This document shows positions 22,916-35,000 of a DNA stretch of 64,000 nt, one piece after another. The notes beneath the pieces were generated by a model that had not been told where the DNA came from, did not search any database, and was given only the letters and a program-made list of their open reading frames with translations. Source of the DNA: Ascidia mentula (lineage: Eukaryota; Chordata; Ascidiacea; Phlebobranchia; Ascidiidae); assembly GCA_947561715.1 (NCBI GenBank), contig OX387202.1:7949001-8013000 (forward strand). The letters are read 5' to 3'. Position 1 is the stretch's first letter. The number at the start of each line of letters is the position of its first letter. The position numbers and the translations under genes were made by a program.

Positions 22916-24430
22916 TTTTTCAGTACAAGCTTTATTATACAGTGGAAAACGCTGATACTCCAGTATTGCTTTTGTGGTTGCACAACGTATGTAACTGTGC
23001 GATTTCAGCACTTGTCCATTTTGCAGTATATGACTTTTCGATGCAAAATAATTTTTTTCAGTACAAGCTTTATTATACAGTGGAAAAAGCTGGTACTCCA
23101 GTATTGCTTTTGCGGTTGCACAACGTATGTAACTGAGCGATTTCAGCACTTGTCCATTTTGCAGTATATGAATTTTCGATGAAAAATATTTTTTTGCAGT
23201 ACAAGCTTTATTATACAGTGGAAAACGCTGATACTCCAGTATTGCTTTTGCGGTTGCACAACGTATGTAACTGTGCAATTTCAGCACTTGTCCATTTTGC
23301 AGTATATGACTTTTCGATGAAAAATATTTTTTTGCAGTACAAGCTTTATTATACAGTGGAAAACGCTGATACTCCAGTATTGCTTTTGCGGTTGCACAAC
23401 GTATGTAACTATGAGATTTCAGCACTTGTCCATTTTGCAGTGTATGACTTTTCGACAAAAAATAATTTTTTTCAGTACAAGCTTTATTATACAGTGGAAA
23501 ACGCTGATACTCCAGTATTGCTTTTGCGGTTGCACAACGTATGTAACTATGAGATTTCAGCACTTGTCCATTTTGCAGTGTATGACTTTTCGACAAAAAA
23601 TAATTTTTTTCAGTACAAGCTTTATTATACAGTGGAAAACGCTGATACTCCAGTATTGCTTTTGTGGTTGCACAACGTCTGTAACTATGCGATTTCAGCA
23701 CGTGTCTATTTTGCAGTGTATGACTTTTCGATGAAAAATATTTTTTTTCAGTACAAGCTTTATTATACAGTGGAAAACGCTGATACTCCAGTATTGCTTT
23801 TGCGGTTGCACAACGTATGTAACTATGAGATTTCAGCACTTGTCCATTTTGCAGTATATGACTTTTCGATGAAAAATATTTTTTTGCAGTACAAGCTTTA
23901 TTATACAGTGGAAAACGCTGATACTCCAGTATTGCTTTTGCGGTTGCACAACGTATGTAACTATGCGATTTCAGCACTTGTCCATTTTGCAGTATATGAC
24001 TTTTCGATGAAAAATATTTTTTTGCAGTACAAGCTTTATTATGCAGTGGAAAACGCTGATACTCCAGTATTGCTTTTGCGGTTGCACAAGGTATGTAACT
24101 ATGCGATTTCAGCACTTGTCCATTTTGCAGTATATGACTTTTCGATAAAAAATAATTTTTTTCAGTACAAGCTTTATTATACAGTGAAAAACGCTGATAC
24201 TCCAGTATTCCTTTTGCGGTTGCACAACGTATGTAACTATGCGATTTCAGCACTTGTCCATTTTGCAGTATATGACTTTTCGATGAAAAATATTTTTTTG
24301 CAGTAAAAGCTTTATTATACAGTGGAAAACGCTGATACTCCAGTATTGCTTTTGCGGTTGCACACCGTATGTAACTATGCGATTTCAGCACTTGTCCATT
24401 TTGCAGTATATGACTTTTCGATAAAAAATA
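22916..24430. repeat. A/D mosaic segment
   Basis: A-type monomers (AATAAATTTTTT box, a CTGAGCG monomer ending at 23136, TATGAATTTTCG) pass into a run with three GACAAAAAATAATT boxes and a monomer with private CACGTGTCTATT (near 23698). Then comes a D segment (about 23734-24430) with CACAAGGTATG, CAGTGAAAAACG (24184) and TATTCCTTTTG. The D segment recurs near 33953-34640 (+10215 bp) and in part at 35700-36050. Confidence 0.75.
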
Positions 24431-24445
24431 ATTTTTTTGCGGTAC
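24421..24445 (+). other. Hybrid A/T box (139 bp)
   Basis: The box reads AATAATTTTTTT like one class but ends GCGGTACAAG like the ATAAAAAATATT class, adding one base. It is the only such hybrid seen and lies where the D segment passes into family A, so it looks like a recombination or conversion joint. Confidence 0.75.
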
Positions 24446-27400
24446 AAGCTTTATTATACGGTGGAAAACGCTGATACTCCAGTATTGCTTTTGCGGTTGC
24501 ACAACGTATGTAACTATCAGATTTCAGCACTTGTCCATTTTGCAGTGTATGACATTTCGATAAAAAATATTTTTTTTCAGTACAAGCTTTATTATACAGT
24601 GGAAAACGCTGATACTCCAGTATTGCTTTTGCGGTTGCACAACGTATGTAACTGTGCGATTTCAGCACTTGTCCATTTTGCAGTATATGATTTTTCGATG
24701 AAAAATATTTTTTTGCAGTACAAGCTTTATTATACAGAGGAAAACGCTGATACTCCAGTATTGCATTTGCGGTTGCACAACGTATGTAACTGTGCAATTT
24801 CAGCACTTGTCCATTTTGCAGTATATGACTTTTCGATAAAAAATATTTTTTTGCGGTACAAGCTTTATTATACAGTGGAAAACGCTGATACTCCAGTATT
24901 GCTTTTGCGGTTGCACAACGTATGTAACTATGCGATTTCAGCACTTGTCCATTTTGCAGTATATGACTTTTCGATGAAAAATATTTTTTTGCAGTAAAAG
25001 CTTTATTATACAGTGGAAAACGCTGATACTCCAGTATTGCTTTTGCGGTTGCACAACGTATGAAACTATGCGATTTCAGGACTTGTCCATTTTGCAGTAT
25101 ATGACTTTTCGATGAAAAATATTTTTTTGCAGTACAAGCTTTATTATACAGTGGAAAACGCTGATAATCCAGTATTGCTTTTGCGGTTGCACACCGTATG
25201 TAACTATGCGATTTCAGCACTTGTCCATTTTGCAGTATATGACTTTTCGATAAAAAATAATTTTTTTCAGTACAAGCTTTATTATACGGTGGAAAACGCT
25301 GATACTCCAGTATTGCTTGTGCGGTTGCACAACGTATGTAACTATCAGATTTCAGCACTTGTCCATTTTGCAGTGTATGACATTTCGATAAAAAATATTT
25401 TTTTTCAGTACAAGCTTTATTATACAGTGGAAAACGCTGATACTCCAGTATTGCTTTTGCGGTTGCACAACGTATGTAACTGTGCGATTTCAGCACTTGT
25501 CCATTTTGCAGTATATGATTTTTCGATGAAAAATATTTTTTTGCAGTACAAGCTTTATTATACAGTGGAAAACGCTGATACTCCAGTATTGCATTTGCGG
25601 TTGCACAACGTATGTAACTATGCGATTTCAGCACTTGTCCATTTTGCAGTATATGACTTTTCGATGAAAAATATTTTTTTGCAGTACAAGCTTTATTATA
25701 CAGTGGAAAACGCTGATACTCCAGTATTGCTTTTGCGGTTGCACAACGTATGTAACTATGAGATTTTAGCACTTGTCCATTTTGCAGTGTATGACTTTTC
25801 GATAAAAAATAAATTTTTTCAGTACAAGCTTTATTATACAGTGGAAAACGCTGATACTCCAGTATTGCTTTTGTGGTTGCACAACGTATGTAACTGTGCG
25901 ATTTCAGCACTTGTCCATTTTGCAGTATATGACTTTTCGATGCAAAATATTTTTTTGCAGTACAAGCTTTATTATACAGTGGAAAACGCTGATACTCCAG
26001 TATTGCTTTTGCGGTTGCACAACGTATGTAACTGTGCAATTTCAGCACTTGTCCATTTTGCAGTATATGACTTTTCGATGAAAAATATTTTTTTGCAGTA
26101 CAAGCTTTATTGTACAGAGGAAAACGCTGATACTCCAGTATTGCTTTTGCGGTTGAACAACGTATGTAACTATGAGATTTTAGCACTTGTCCATTTTGCA
26201 GTGTATGACTTTTCGATAAAAAATAATTTTTTTCAGTACAAGTTTTATTATACAGTGGAAAACGCTGATACTCCAGTATTGCTTTTTCGGTTGCACAACG
26301 TATGTAACTGTGCGATTTCAGCACTTGTCAATTTTGCAGTATATGACTTTTCGATGAAAAATAATTTTTTTCAGTACAAGCTTTATTATACAGTGGAAAA
26401 CGCTGGTACTCCAGTATTGCTTTTGCGGTTGCACAACGTATGTAACTGAGCGATTTCAGCACTTGTCCATTTTGCAGTATATGATTTTTCGATGAAAAAT
26501 ATTTTTTTGCAGTACAAGCTTTATTATACAGTGGAAAACGCTGATACTCCAGTATTGCGTTTGCGGTTGCACAACGTATGTATCTGTGCAATTTCAGCAC
26601 TTGTCCATTTTGCAGTATATGACTTTTCGATGAAAAATATTTTTTTGCAGTGCAAGCTTTATTGTACAGTGGAAAACGCTGATACTCCAGTATTGCTTTT
26701 GCGGTTGCACAACGTATGTAACTATCAGATTTCAGCACTTGTCCATTTTGCAGTGTATGACATTTCGATAAAAAATATTTTTTTTCAGTACAAGCTTTAT
26801 TATACAGTGGAAAACGCTGATACTCCAGTATTGCTTTTGCGGTTGCACAACGTATGTAACTGTGCGATTTCAGCACTTGTCCATTTTGCAGTATATGATT
26901 TTTCGATGAAAAATATTTTTTTGCAGTACAAGCTTTATTATACAGAGGAAAACGCTGATACTCCAGTATTGCATTTGCGGTTGCACAACGTATGTAACTG
27001 TGCAATTTCAGCACTTGTCCATTTTGCAGTATATGACTTTTCGATAAAAAATATTTTTTTGCGGTACAAGCTTTATTATACAGTGGAAAACGCTGATACT
27101 CCAGTATTGCTTTTGCGGTTGCACAACGTATGTAACTATGCGATTTCAGCACTTGTCCATTTTGCAGTATATGACTTTTCGATGAAAAATATTTTTTTGC
27201 AGTAAAAGCTTTATTATACAGTGGAAAACGCTGATACTCCAGTATTGCTTTTGCGGTTGCACAACGTATGAAACTATGCGATTTCAGGACTTGTCCATTT
27301 TGCAGTATATGACTTTTCGATGAAAAATATTTTTTTGCAGTACAAGCTTTATTATACAGTGGAAAACGCTGATAATCCAGTATTGCTTTTGCGGTTGCAC

Positions 27401-28837
27401 ACCGTATGTAACTATGCGATTTCAGCACTTGTCCATTTTGCAGTATATGACATTTCGATAAAAAATAATTTTTTTCAGTACAAGCTTTATTATACGGTGG
27501 AAAACGCTGATACTCCAGTATTGCTTGTGCGGTTGCACAACGTATGTAACTATCAGATTTCAGCACTTGTCCATTTTGCAGTGTATGACATTTCGATAAA
27601 AAATATTTTTTTTCAGTACAAGTTTTATTATACAGTGGAAAACGCTGATACTCCAGTATTGCTTTTGCGGTTGCACAACGTATGTAACTGTGCGATTTCA
27701 GCACTTGTCCATTTTGCAGTATCTGATTTTTCGATGAAAAATATTTTTGTGCAGTACAAGCTTTATTATACAGTGGAAAACGCTGATACTCCAGTATTGC
27801 ATTTGCGGTTGCACAACGTATGTAACTATGCGATTTCAGCACTTGTCCATTTTGCAGTATATGACTTTTCGATGAAAAATATTTTTTTGCAGTACAAGCT
27901 TTATTATACAGTGGAAAACGCTGATACTCCAGTATTGCTTTTGCGGTTGCACAACGTATGTAACTATGAGATTTTAGCACTTGTCCATTTTGCAGTGTAT
28001 GACTTTTCGATAAAAAATAAATTTTTTCAGTACAAGCTTTATTATACAGTGGAAAACGCTGATACTCCAGTATTGCTTTTGTGGTTGCACAACGTATGTA
28101 ACTGTGCGATTTCAGCACTTGTCCATTTTGCAGTATATGACTTTTCGATGCAAAATAATTTTTTTCAGTACAAGCTTTATTATACAGTGGAAAACGCTGG
28201 TACTCCAGTATTGCTTTTGCGGTTGCACAACGTATGTAACTGAGCGATTTCAGCACTTGTCCATTTTGCAGTATATGAATTTTCGATGAAAAATATTTTT
28301 TTGCAGTACAAGCTTTATTATACAGTGGAAAACGCTGATACTCCAGTATTGCTTTTGCGGTTGCACAACGTATGTAACTGTGCAATTTCAGCACTTGTCC
28401 ATTTTGCAGTATATGACTTTTCGATGAAAAATATTTTTTTGCAGTACAAGCTTTATTGTACAGAGGAAAACGCTGATACTCCAGTATTGCTTTTGCGGTT
28501 GAACAACGTATGTAACTATGAGATTTTAGCACTTGTCCATTTTGCAGTGTATGACTTTTCGATAAAAAATAATTTTTTTCAGTACAAGTTTTATTATACA
28601 GTGGAAAACGCTGATACTCCAGTATTGCTTTTTCGGTTGCACAACGTATGTAACTGTGCGATTTCAGCACTTGTCCATTTTGCAGTATATGACTTTTCGA
28701 TGCAAAATAATTTTTTTCAGTACAAGCTTTATTATACAGTGGAAAACGCTGGTACTCCAGTATTGCTTTTGCGGTTGCACAACGTATGTAACTGAGCGAT
28801 TTCAGCACTTGTCCATTTTGCAGTATATGATTTTTCG
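24431..28837. repeat. HOR block A2
   Basis: Family A markers return: GATAATCCAG at 25163 and 27371 (2208 bp, 16 monomers), TAAAAGC-type monomers (TAA ending at 24306, 24997 and 27205), TTGTGCGG, TATCAGATTTC and GTCAATTTTG (26327). The stretch from 27320 reads in the same order as 3858 and 41122, which are 23462 and 13802 bp away (170 and 100 monomers, each plus 2 bp). Private changes include CAGTATCTGA and ATTTTTGTGCAG near 27718-27750. Confidence 0.85.
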
Positions 28838-30509
28838 ATGAAAAATATTTTTTTGCAGTACAAGCTTTATTATACAGTGGAAAACGCTGATACTCCAGTA
28901 TTGCGTTTGCGGTTGCACAACGTATGTATCTGTGCAATTTCAGCACTTGTCCATTTTGCAGTATATGACTTTTCGATGAAAAATATTTTTTTGCAGTACA
29001 AGCTTTATTGTACAGTGGAAAACGCTGATACTCCAGTATTGCTTTTGCGGTTGAACAACGTATGTAACTATGCGATTTCAGCACTTGTCCATTTTGCAGT
29101 ATATGACTTTTCGATGAAAAATATTTTTTTGCAGTACAAGCTTTATTATACAGTGGAAAACGCTGATACTCCAGTATTGCTTTTGCGGTTGCACAACGTA
29201 TGTAACTATGCGATTTCAGCACTTGTCCATTTTGCAGTATATGACTTTTCGATGAAAAATATTTTTTTGCAGTACAAGCTTTATTATACAGTGGAAAACG
29301 CTGATACTCCAGTATTGCTTTTGCGGTTGCACAACGTATGTAACTATGAGATTTCAGCACTTGTCCATTTTGCAGTGTATGACTTTTCGATAAAAAATAT
29401 TTTTTTGCAGTACAAGCTTTATTATACAGTGGAAAACGCTGATACTCCAGTATTGCTTTTGCGGTTGCACAACGTATGTAACTATGCGATTTCAGCACTT
29501 GTCCATTTTGCAGTATATGACTTTTCGATGAAAAATATTTTTTTGCAGTACAAGCTTTATTTTTCAGTGGAAAACGCTGATACTCCAGTATTGCTTTTGC
29601 GGTTGCACAAAGTATGTAACTATGCAATTTCAGCACTTGTCCATTTTGCAGTATATGACTTTTCGATGAAAAATATTTTTTTGCAGTACAAGCTTTATTA
29701 TACAGTGGAAAACGCTGATACTCCAGTATTGCTTTTGCGGTTGCACAACGTATGTAACTATGAGATTTCAGCACTTGTCCATTTTGCAGTGTATGACTTT
29801 TCGATAAAAAATAATTTTTTTCAGTACAAGCTTTATTATACAGTGGAAAACGCTGATACTCCAGTATTGCTTTTGCGGTTGCACAACGTATGTAACTGTG
29901 CGATTTCAGTACTTGTCCATTTTGCAGTATATGACTTTTCGATAAAAAATAATTTTTTTCAGTACAAGCTTTATTATACAGTGGAAAACGCTGGTACTCC
30001 AGTATTGCCTTTGCGGTTGCACAACGTATGTAACTGTGCGATTTCAGCACTTGTCCATTTTGCAGTATATGATTTTTCGATGAAAAATATTTTTTTGCAG
30101 TACAAGCTTTATTATACAGTGGAAAACGCTGATACTCCAGTATTGCTTTTGCGGTTGCACAATGTATGTAACTGTGCAATTTCAGCACTTGTCCATTTTG
30201 CAGTATATGATTTTTTGTGAAAAAATAATTTTTTTCAGTACAAGCTTTATTATACAGTGGAAAACGCTGGTATTCCAGTATTGCTTTTGCTGTTGCACAA
30301 CGTATGTAACTATGCGATTTCAGCACTTGTCCATTTTGCAGTATATGACTTTTCGATGAAAAATATTTTTTTGCTGTACAAGCTTTATTATACAGTGGAA
30401 AACGCTGATACTCCAGTATTGCTTTTGCAGTTGCACAACGTATGTAACTATGCGATTTCAGCACTTGTCCATTTTGCAGTATATGAATTTTCGATGAAAA
30501 ATATTTTTT
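28838..30509. repeat. HOR block B2 (one monomer shorter than B1)
   Basis: The B order begins with the GCGTTTGCGG and GTATGTATCTG monomer and ends with the TTTTTTGTGA box (TGA ending at 30220) and the GAATTTTCGA 8-T monomer (30504-30511). Compared with 5376 and 44158 it lacks one plain GATGAAAAATATT monomer in the middle: the open stretch is 460 rather than 506 codons. The spacing between blocks changes by exactly one monomer, 170 before and 169 after. It has a private CACAATGTATG near 30160. Confidence 0.85.
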
Positions 30510-32020
30510 TTGCAGTACAAGCTTTATTATACCGTGGAAAACGCTGATACTCCAGTATTGCTTTTGCGGTTGCACAACGTCTGTAACTATGCGATTTCAG
30601 CACTTGTCCATTTTGCAGTATATGACTTTTCGATGAAAAATATTTTTTTGCAGTACAAGTTTTATTATACAGTGGAAAACGCTGATACTCCAGTATTGCT
30701 TTTGCGGTTGCACAACGTATGTAACTGTGCGATTTCAGCACTTGTCCATTTTGCAGTATATGACTTTTCGATGCAAAATAATTTTTTTCAGTACAAGCTT
30801 TATTATACAGTGGAAAACGCTGGTACTCCAGTATTGCTTTTGCGGTTGCACAACGTATGTAACTGAGCGATTTCAGCACTTGTCCATTTTGCAGTATATG
30901 ATTTTTCGATGAAAAATATTTTTTTGCAGTACAAGCTTTATTATACAGTGGAAAACGCTGATACTCCAGTATTGCGTTTGCGGTTGCACAACGTATGTAA
31001 CTGTGCAATTTCAGCACTTGTCCATTTTGCAGTATATGACTTTTCGATGAAAAATATTTTTTTGCAGTACAAGCTTTATTGTACAGTGGAAAACGCTGAT
31101 ACTCCAGTATTGCTTTTGCGGTTGAACAACGTATGTAACTATGCGATTTCAGCACTTGTCCATTTTGCAGTATATGACTTTTCGATGAAAAATATTTTTT
31201 TGCAGTACAAGCTTTATTATACAGTGGAAAACGCTGATACTCCATTATTGCTTTTGCGGTTGCACAACGTATGTAACTGTGCGATTTCAGCACTTGTCCA
31301 TTTTGCAGTATATGACTTTTCGATGAAAAATATTAATTTGCAGTACAAGCTTTATTATACAGTGGAAAACGTTGATACTCCAGTATTGCTTTTGCGGTTG
31401 CACAACGTATGTAACTATGCGATTTCAGCACTTGTCCATTTTGCAGTATATGACTTTTCGATGAAAAATATTTTTTTGCAGTACAAGCTTTATTATACAG
31501 TGGAAAACGCTGATACTCCAGTATTGCTTTTGCGGTTGCACAACGTATGTAACTATGCGATTTCAGCACTTGTCCATTTTGCAGTATATGACTTTTCGAT
31601 GAAAAATATTTTTTTGCAGTACAAGCTTTATTTTTCAGTGGAAAACGCTGATACTCCAGTATTGCTTTTGCGGTTGCACAAAGTATGTAACTATGCAATT
31701 TCAGCACTTGTCCATTTTGCAGTATATGACTTTTCGATGAAAAATATTTTTTTGCAGTACCAGCTTTATTATACAGTGGAAAACGCTGATACTCCAGTAT
31801 TGCTTTTGCGGTTGCACAACGTATGTAACTATGAGATTTCAGCACTTGTCCATTTTGCAGTGTATGACTTTTCGACAAAAAATAATTTTTTTCAGTACAA
31901 GCTTTATGATACAGTGGAAAACGCTGATACTCCAGTATTGCTTTTGCGGTTGCACAACGTATGTAACTATGCGATTTCAGCACTTGTCCATTTTGCAGTA
32001 TATGACTTTTCGATGAAAAA
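30510..32020. repeat. HOR block C3, truncated
   Basis: It matches the first 11 monomers of C1 in order (CGTCTGTAAC, CCATTATTGC, ATATTAATTTGCAG at 31333, CACAAAGTATG, GACAAAAAATAATT, TATGATACAG). It then stops at an abrupt switch to A-type monomers with an 8-T run at 32023-32030. The C1 and C2 copies continue for at least nine more monomers. Confidence 0.85.
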
Positions 32021-32050
32021 TATTTTTTTTGCAGTAAAAGCTTTATTATA
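32016..32050. other. C-to-A class switch joint
   Basis: A C-type monomer passes through an 8-T run into AGTAAAAGC, an A-type start, and then straight to TTGTGCGG and TATCAGATTTC. In other A units AGTAAAAGC is followed by CACACCGTATG or GTATGAAAC monomers. The combination is unique in the window. Confidence 0.75.
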
Positions 32051-35000
32051 CAGTGGAAAACGCTGATACTCCAGTATTGCTTGTGCGGTTGCACAACGTA
32101 TGTAACTATCAGATTTCAGCACTTGTCCATTTTGCAGTGTATGACATTTCGATAAAAAATATTTTTTTTCAGTACAAGCTTTATTATACAGTGGAAAACG
32201 CTGATACTCCAGTATTGCTTTTGCGGTTGCACAACGTATGTAACTGTGCGATTTCAGCACTTGTCCATTTTGCAGTATATGATTTTTCGATGAAAAATAT
32301 TTTTTTGCAGTACAAGCTTTATTATACAGAGGAAAACGCTGATACTCCAGTATTGCATTTGCGGTTGCACAACGTATGTAACTGTGCAATTTCAGCACTT
32401 GTCCATTTTGCAGTATATGACTTTTCGATAAAAAATATTTTTTTGCGGTACAAGCTTTATTATACAGTGGAAAACGCTGATACTCCAGTATTGCTTTTGC
32501 GGTTGCACAACGTATGTAACTATGCGATTTCAGCACTTGTCCATTTTGCAGTATATGACTTTTCGATGAAAAATATTTTTTTGCAGTAAAAGCTTTATTA
32601 TACAGTGGAAAACGCTGATACTCCAGTATTGCTTTTGCGGTTGCACAACGTATGAAACTATGCGATTTCAGGACTTGTCCATTTTGCAGTATATGACTTT
32701 TCGATGAAAAATATTTTTTTGCAGTACAAGCTTTATTATACAGTGGAAAACGCTGATAATCCAGTATTGCTTTTGCGGTTGCACACCGTATGTAACTATG
32801 CGATTTCAGCACTTGTCCATTTTGCAGTATATGACTTTTCGATAAAAAATAATTTTTTTCAGTACAAGCTTTATTATACGGTGGAAAACGCTGATACTCC
32901 AGTATTGCTTGTGCGGTTGCACAACGTATGTAACTATCAGATTTCAGCACTTGTCCATTTTGCAGTGTATGACATTTCGATAAAAAATATTTTTTTTCAG
33001 TACAAGCTTTATTATACAGTGGAAAACGCTGATACTCCAGTATTGCTTTTGCGGTTGCACAACGTATGTAACTGTGCGATTTCAGCACTTGTCCATTTTG
33101 CAGTATATGATTTTTCGATGAAAAATATTTTTTTGCAGTACAAGCTTTATTATACAGTGGAAAACGCTGATACTCCAGTATTGCATTTGCGGTTGCACAA
33201 CGTATGTAACTATGCGATTTCAGCACTTGTCCATTTTGCAGTATATGACTTTTCGATGAAAAATATTTTTTTGCAGTACAAGCTTTATTATACAGTGGAA
33301 AACGCTGATACTCCAGTATTGCTTTTGCGGTTGCACAACGTATGTAACTATGAGATTTTAGCACTTGTCCATTTTGCAGTGTATGACTTTTCGATAAAAA
33401 ATAAATTTTTTCAGTACAAGCTTTATTATACAGTGGAAAACGCTGATACTCCAGTATTGCTTTTGTGGTTGCACAACGTATGTAACTGTGCGATTTCAGC
33501 ACTTGTCCATTTTGCAGTATATGACTTTTCGATGCAAAATAATTTTTTTCAGTACAAGCTTTATTATACAGTGGAAAACGCTGGTACTCCAGTATTGCTT
33601 TTGCGGTTGCACAACGTATGTAACTGAGCGATTTCAGCACTTGTCCATTTTGCAGTATATGAATTTTCGATGAAAAATATTTTTTTGCAGTACAAGCTTT
33701 ATTATACAGTGGAAAACGCTGATACTCCAGTATTGCTTTTGCGGTTGCACAACGTATGTAACTGTGCAATTTCAGCACTTGTCCATTTTGCAGTATATGA
33801 CTTTTCGATGAAAAATATTTTTTTGCAGTACAAGCTTTATTGTACAGAGGAAAACGCTGATACTCCAGTATTGCTTTTGCGGTTGAACAACGTATGTAAC
33901 TATGAGATTTTAGCACTTGTCCATTTTGCAGTGTATGACTTTTCGATACAAAATATTTTTTTTCAGTACAAGCTTTATTATACAGTGGAAAACGCTGATA
34001 CTCCAGTATTGCTTTTGCGGTTGCACAACGTATGTAACTATGAGATTTCAGCACTTGTCCATTTTGCAGTATATGACTTTTCGATGAAAAATATTTTTTT
34101 GCAGTACAAGCTTTATTATACAGTGGAAAACGCTGATACTCCAGTATTGCTTTTGCGGTTGCACAACGTATGTAACTATGCGATTTCAGCACTTGTCCAT
34201 TTTGCAGTATATGACTTTTCGATGAAAAATATTTTTTTGCAGTACAAGCTTTATTATACAGTGGAAAACGCTGATACTCCAGTATTGCTTTTGCGGTTGC
34301 ACAAGGTATGTAACTATGCGATTTCAGCACTTGTCCATTTTGCAGTATATGACTTTTCGATAAAAAATAATTTTTTTCAGTACAAGCTTTATTATACAGT
34401 GAAAAACGCTGATACTCCAGTATTCCTTTTGCGGTTGCACAACGTATGTAACTATGCGATTTCAGCACTTGTCCATTTTGCAGTATATGACTTTTCGATG
34501 AAAAATATTTTTATGCAGTAAAAGCTTTATTATACAGTGGAAAACGCTGATACTCCAGTATTGCTTTTGCGGTTGCACACCGTATGTAACTATGCGATTT
34601 CAGCACTTGTCCATTTTGCAGTATATGACTTTTCGATAAAAAATAATTTTTTTCAGTACAAGCTTTATTATACGGTGGAAAACGCTGATACTCCAGTATT
34701 GCTTGTGCGGTTGCACAACGTATGTAACTATCAGATTTCAGCACTTGTCCATTTTGCAGTGTATGACATTTCGATAAAAAATATTTTTTTTCAGTACAAG
34801 CTTTATTATACAGTGGAAAACGCTGATACTCCAGTATTGCTTTTGCGGTTGCACAACGTATGTAACTGTGCGATTTCAGCACTTGTCCATTTTGCAGTAT
34901 ATGATTTTTCGATGAAAAATATTTTTTTGCAGTACAAGCTTTATTATACAGAGGAAAACGCTGATACTCCAGTATTGCATTTGCGGTTGCACAACGTATG

